From positions 34,472,001 through 34,536,000 of the forward strand of contig NC_083566.1 of assembly GCF_019925205.1 (NCBI RefSeq): 64,000 bases of DNA, given 5' to 3'. This DNA is from Metopolophium dirhodum. Lineage: Eukaryota > Arthropoda > Insecta > Hemiptera > Aphididae. Of this stretch, positions 63,809 through 64,000 are shown piece after piece. Position 1 is the first letter of the stretch. Every line of letters starts with the position of its first letter. Made by a program: the position numbers and the translations under genes. The notes below the pieces were generated by a model that saw only the letters and a program-made list of their open reading frames with translations, did no database searches and was not told the DNA's origin.

Positions 63809-64000
63809 TGCACAGAAATATAATTTTTTTTTTCTAATTTGCTAGAATTTAAACTTTATACACGTCTAAACGCAGACAATTATTATTTTTCCCAAATTCT
63901 ATTCCTATATATGTGTAGGTAGTATAGCACAAAAATATTATATACGCATAATATTATGATGTATTGCATGCATAGTTGAGAATTTATTGTTCGTGTATGA
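63809..64000. other. AT-rich intronic DNA to the window edge
   Basis: No exon or other feature is seen. Confidence 0.5.

Noticed and set aside
1..64000. CRISPR arrays, operons, ribosomal RNA operons
   Set aside because: None seen; base composition, microsatellites, splice-like exons and transposons all indicate a eukaryotic nuclear genome.

Overview
This 64-kb window is eukaryotic nuclear DNA, most probably from an aphid (Hemiptera, Aphididae). It is very AT-rich, it is saturated with TAGGTA/TACCTA hexamers, it carries decayed insect transposons, and two stretches match an interspersed repeat that I associate from memory with aphid genomes. There are no bacterial-type genes, operons or CRISPR arrays. 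Nearly all long open frames are spurious and run through microsatellites or GC-rich low-complexity DNA.

The only host gene I can support is the 5' part of a plus-strand gene at the right end. A GC- and CpG-rich leader (about 57.4-58.35 kb, possibly with an upstream promoter/UTR island at 53.4-54.4 kb) leads to a first coding exon at 58350-58425. A 4.4-kb intron follows. The second coding exon is at 62810-62901, and its phase, acceptor and donor all fit the first. Together they give 56 codons of a Gln/His/Arg-rich N-terminus that I cannot assign to a family. The rest of the gene lies beyond position 64000.

The left and middle parts are transposon-rich intergenic DNA. Recognisable elements are a BED-finger hAT relic (2.3 kb), an RTE-like LINE relic (9.3-10.1 kb), a hAT element with a perfect 8-bp target duplication (17.28-17.81 kb), four TIR elements that look like members of one Tc1/mariner-like non-autonomous group (18.8, 24.9, 32.8 and 38.9 kb), two Helitron-like ends (24.3 and 41.1 kb), a piggyBac relic (30.7 kb), a 97-bp hairpin beside a nested tandem repeat (44.1-44.8 kb), a hAT relic interrupted by a tRNA-derived SINE (46.6-47.5 kb), a 5S-rRNA-derived SINE (50.1-50.35 kb), a full tRNA-derived SINE (51.0-51.28 kb) and a hAT MITE with a perfect 8-bp target duplication (63.67-63.80 kb).

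Several 1-2 kb CpG-rich, microsatellite-rich islands (6.4-8.6, 19.9-21.6, 25.85-27.05, 33.4-34.6, 53.4-54.4 and 57.4-58.6 kb) stand out from the AT-rich background and may be regulatory or promoter regions. No previously undescribed molecular system is evident. The most interesting material is the split gene start with G-quadruplex and Z-DNA-prone leader DNA, the nested transposon, and several short palindromic or repeated motifs.
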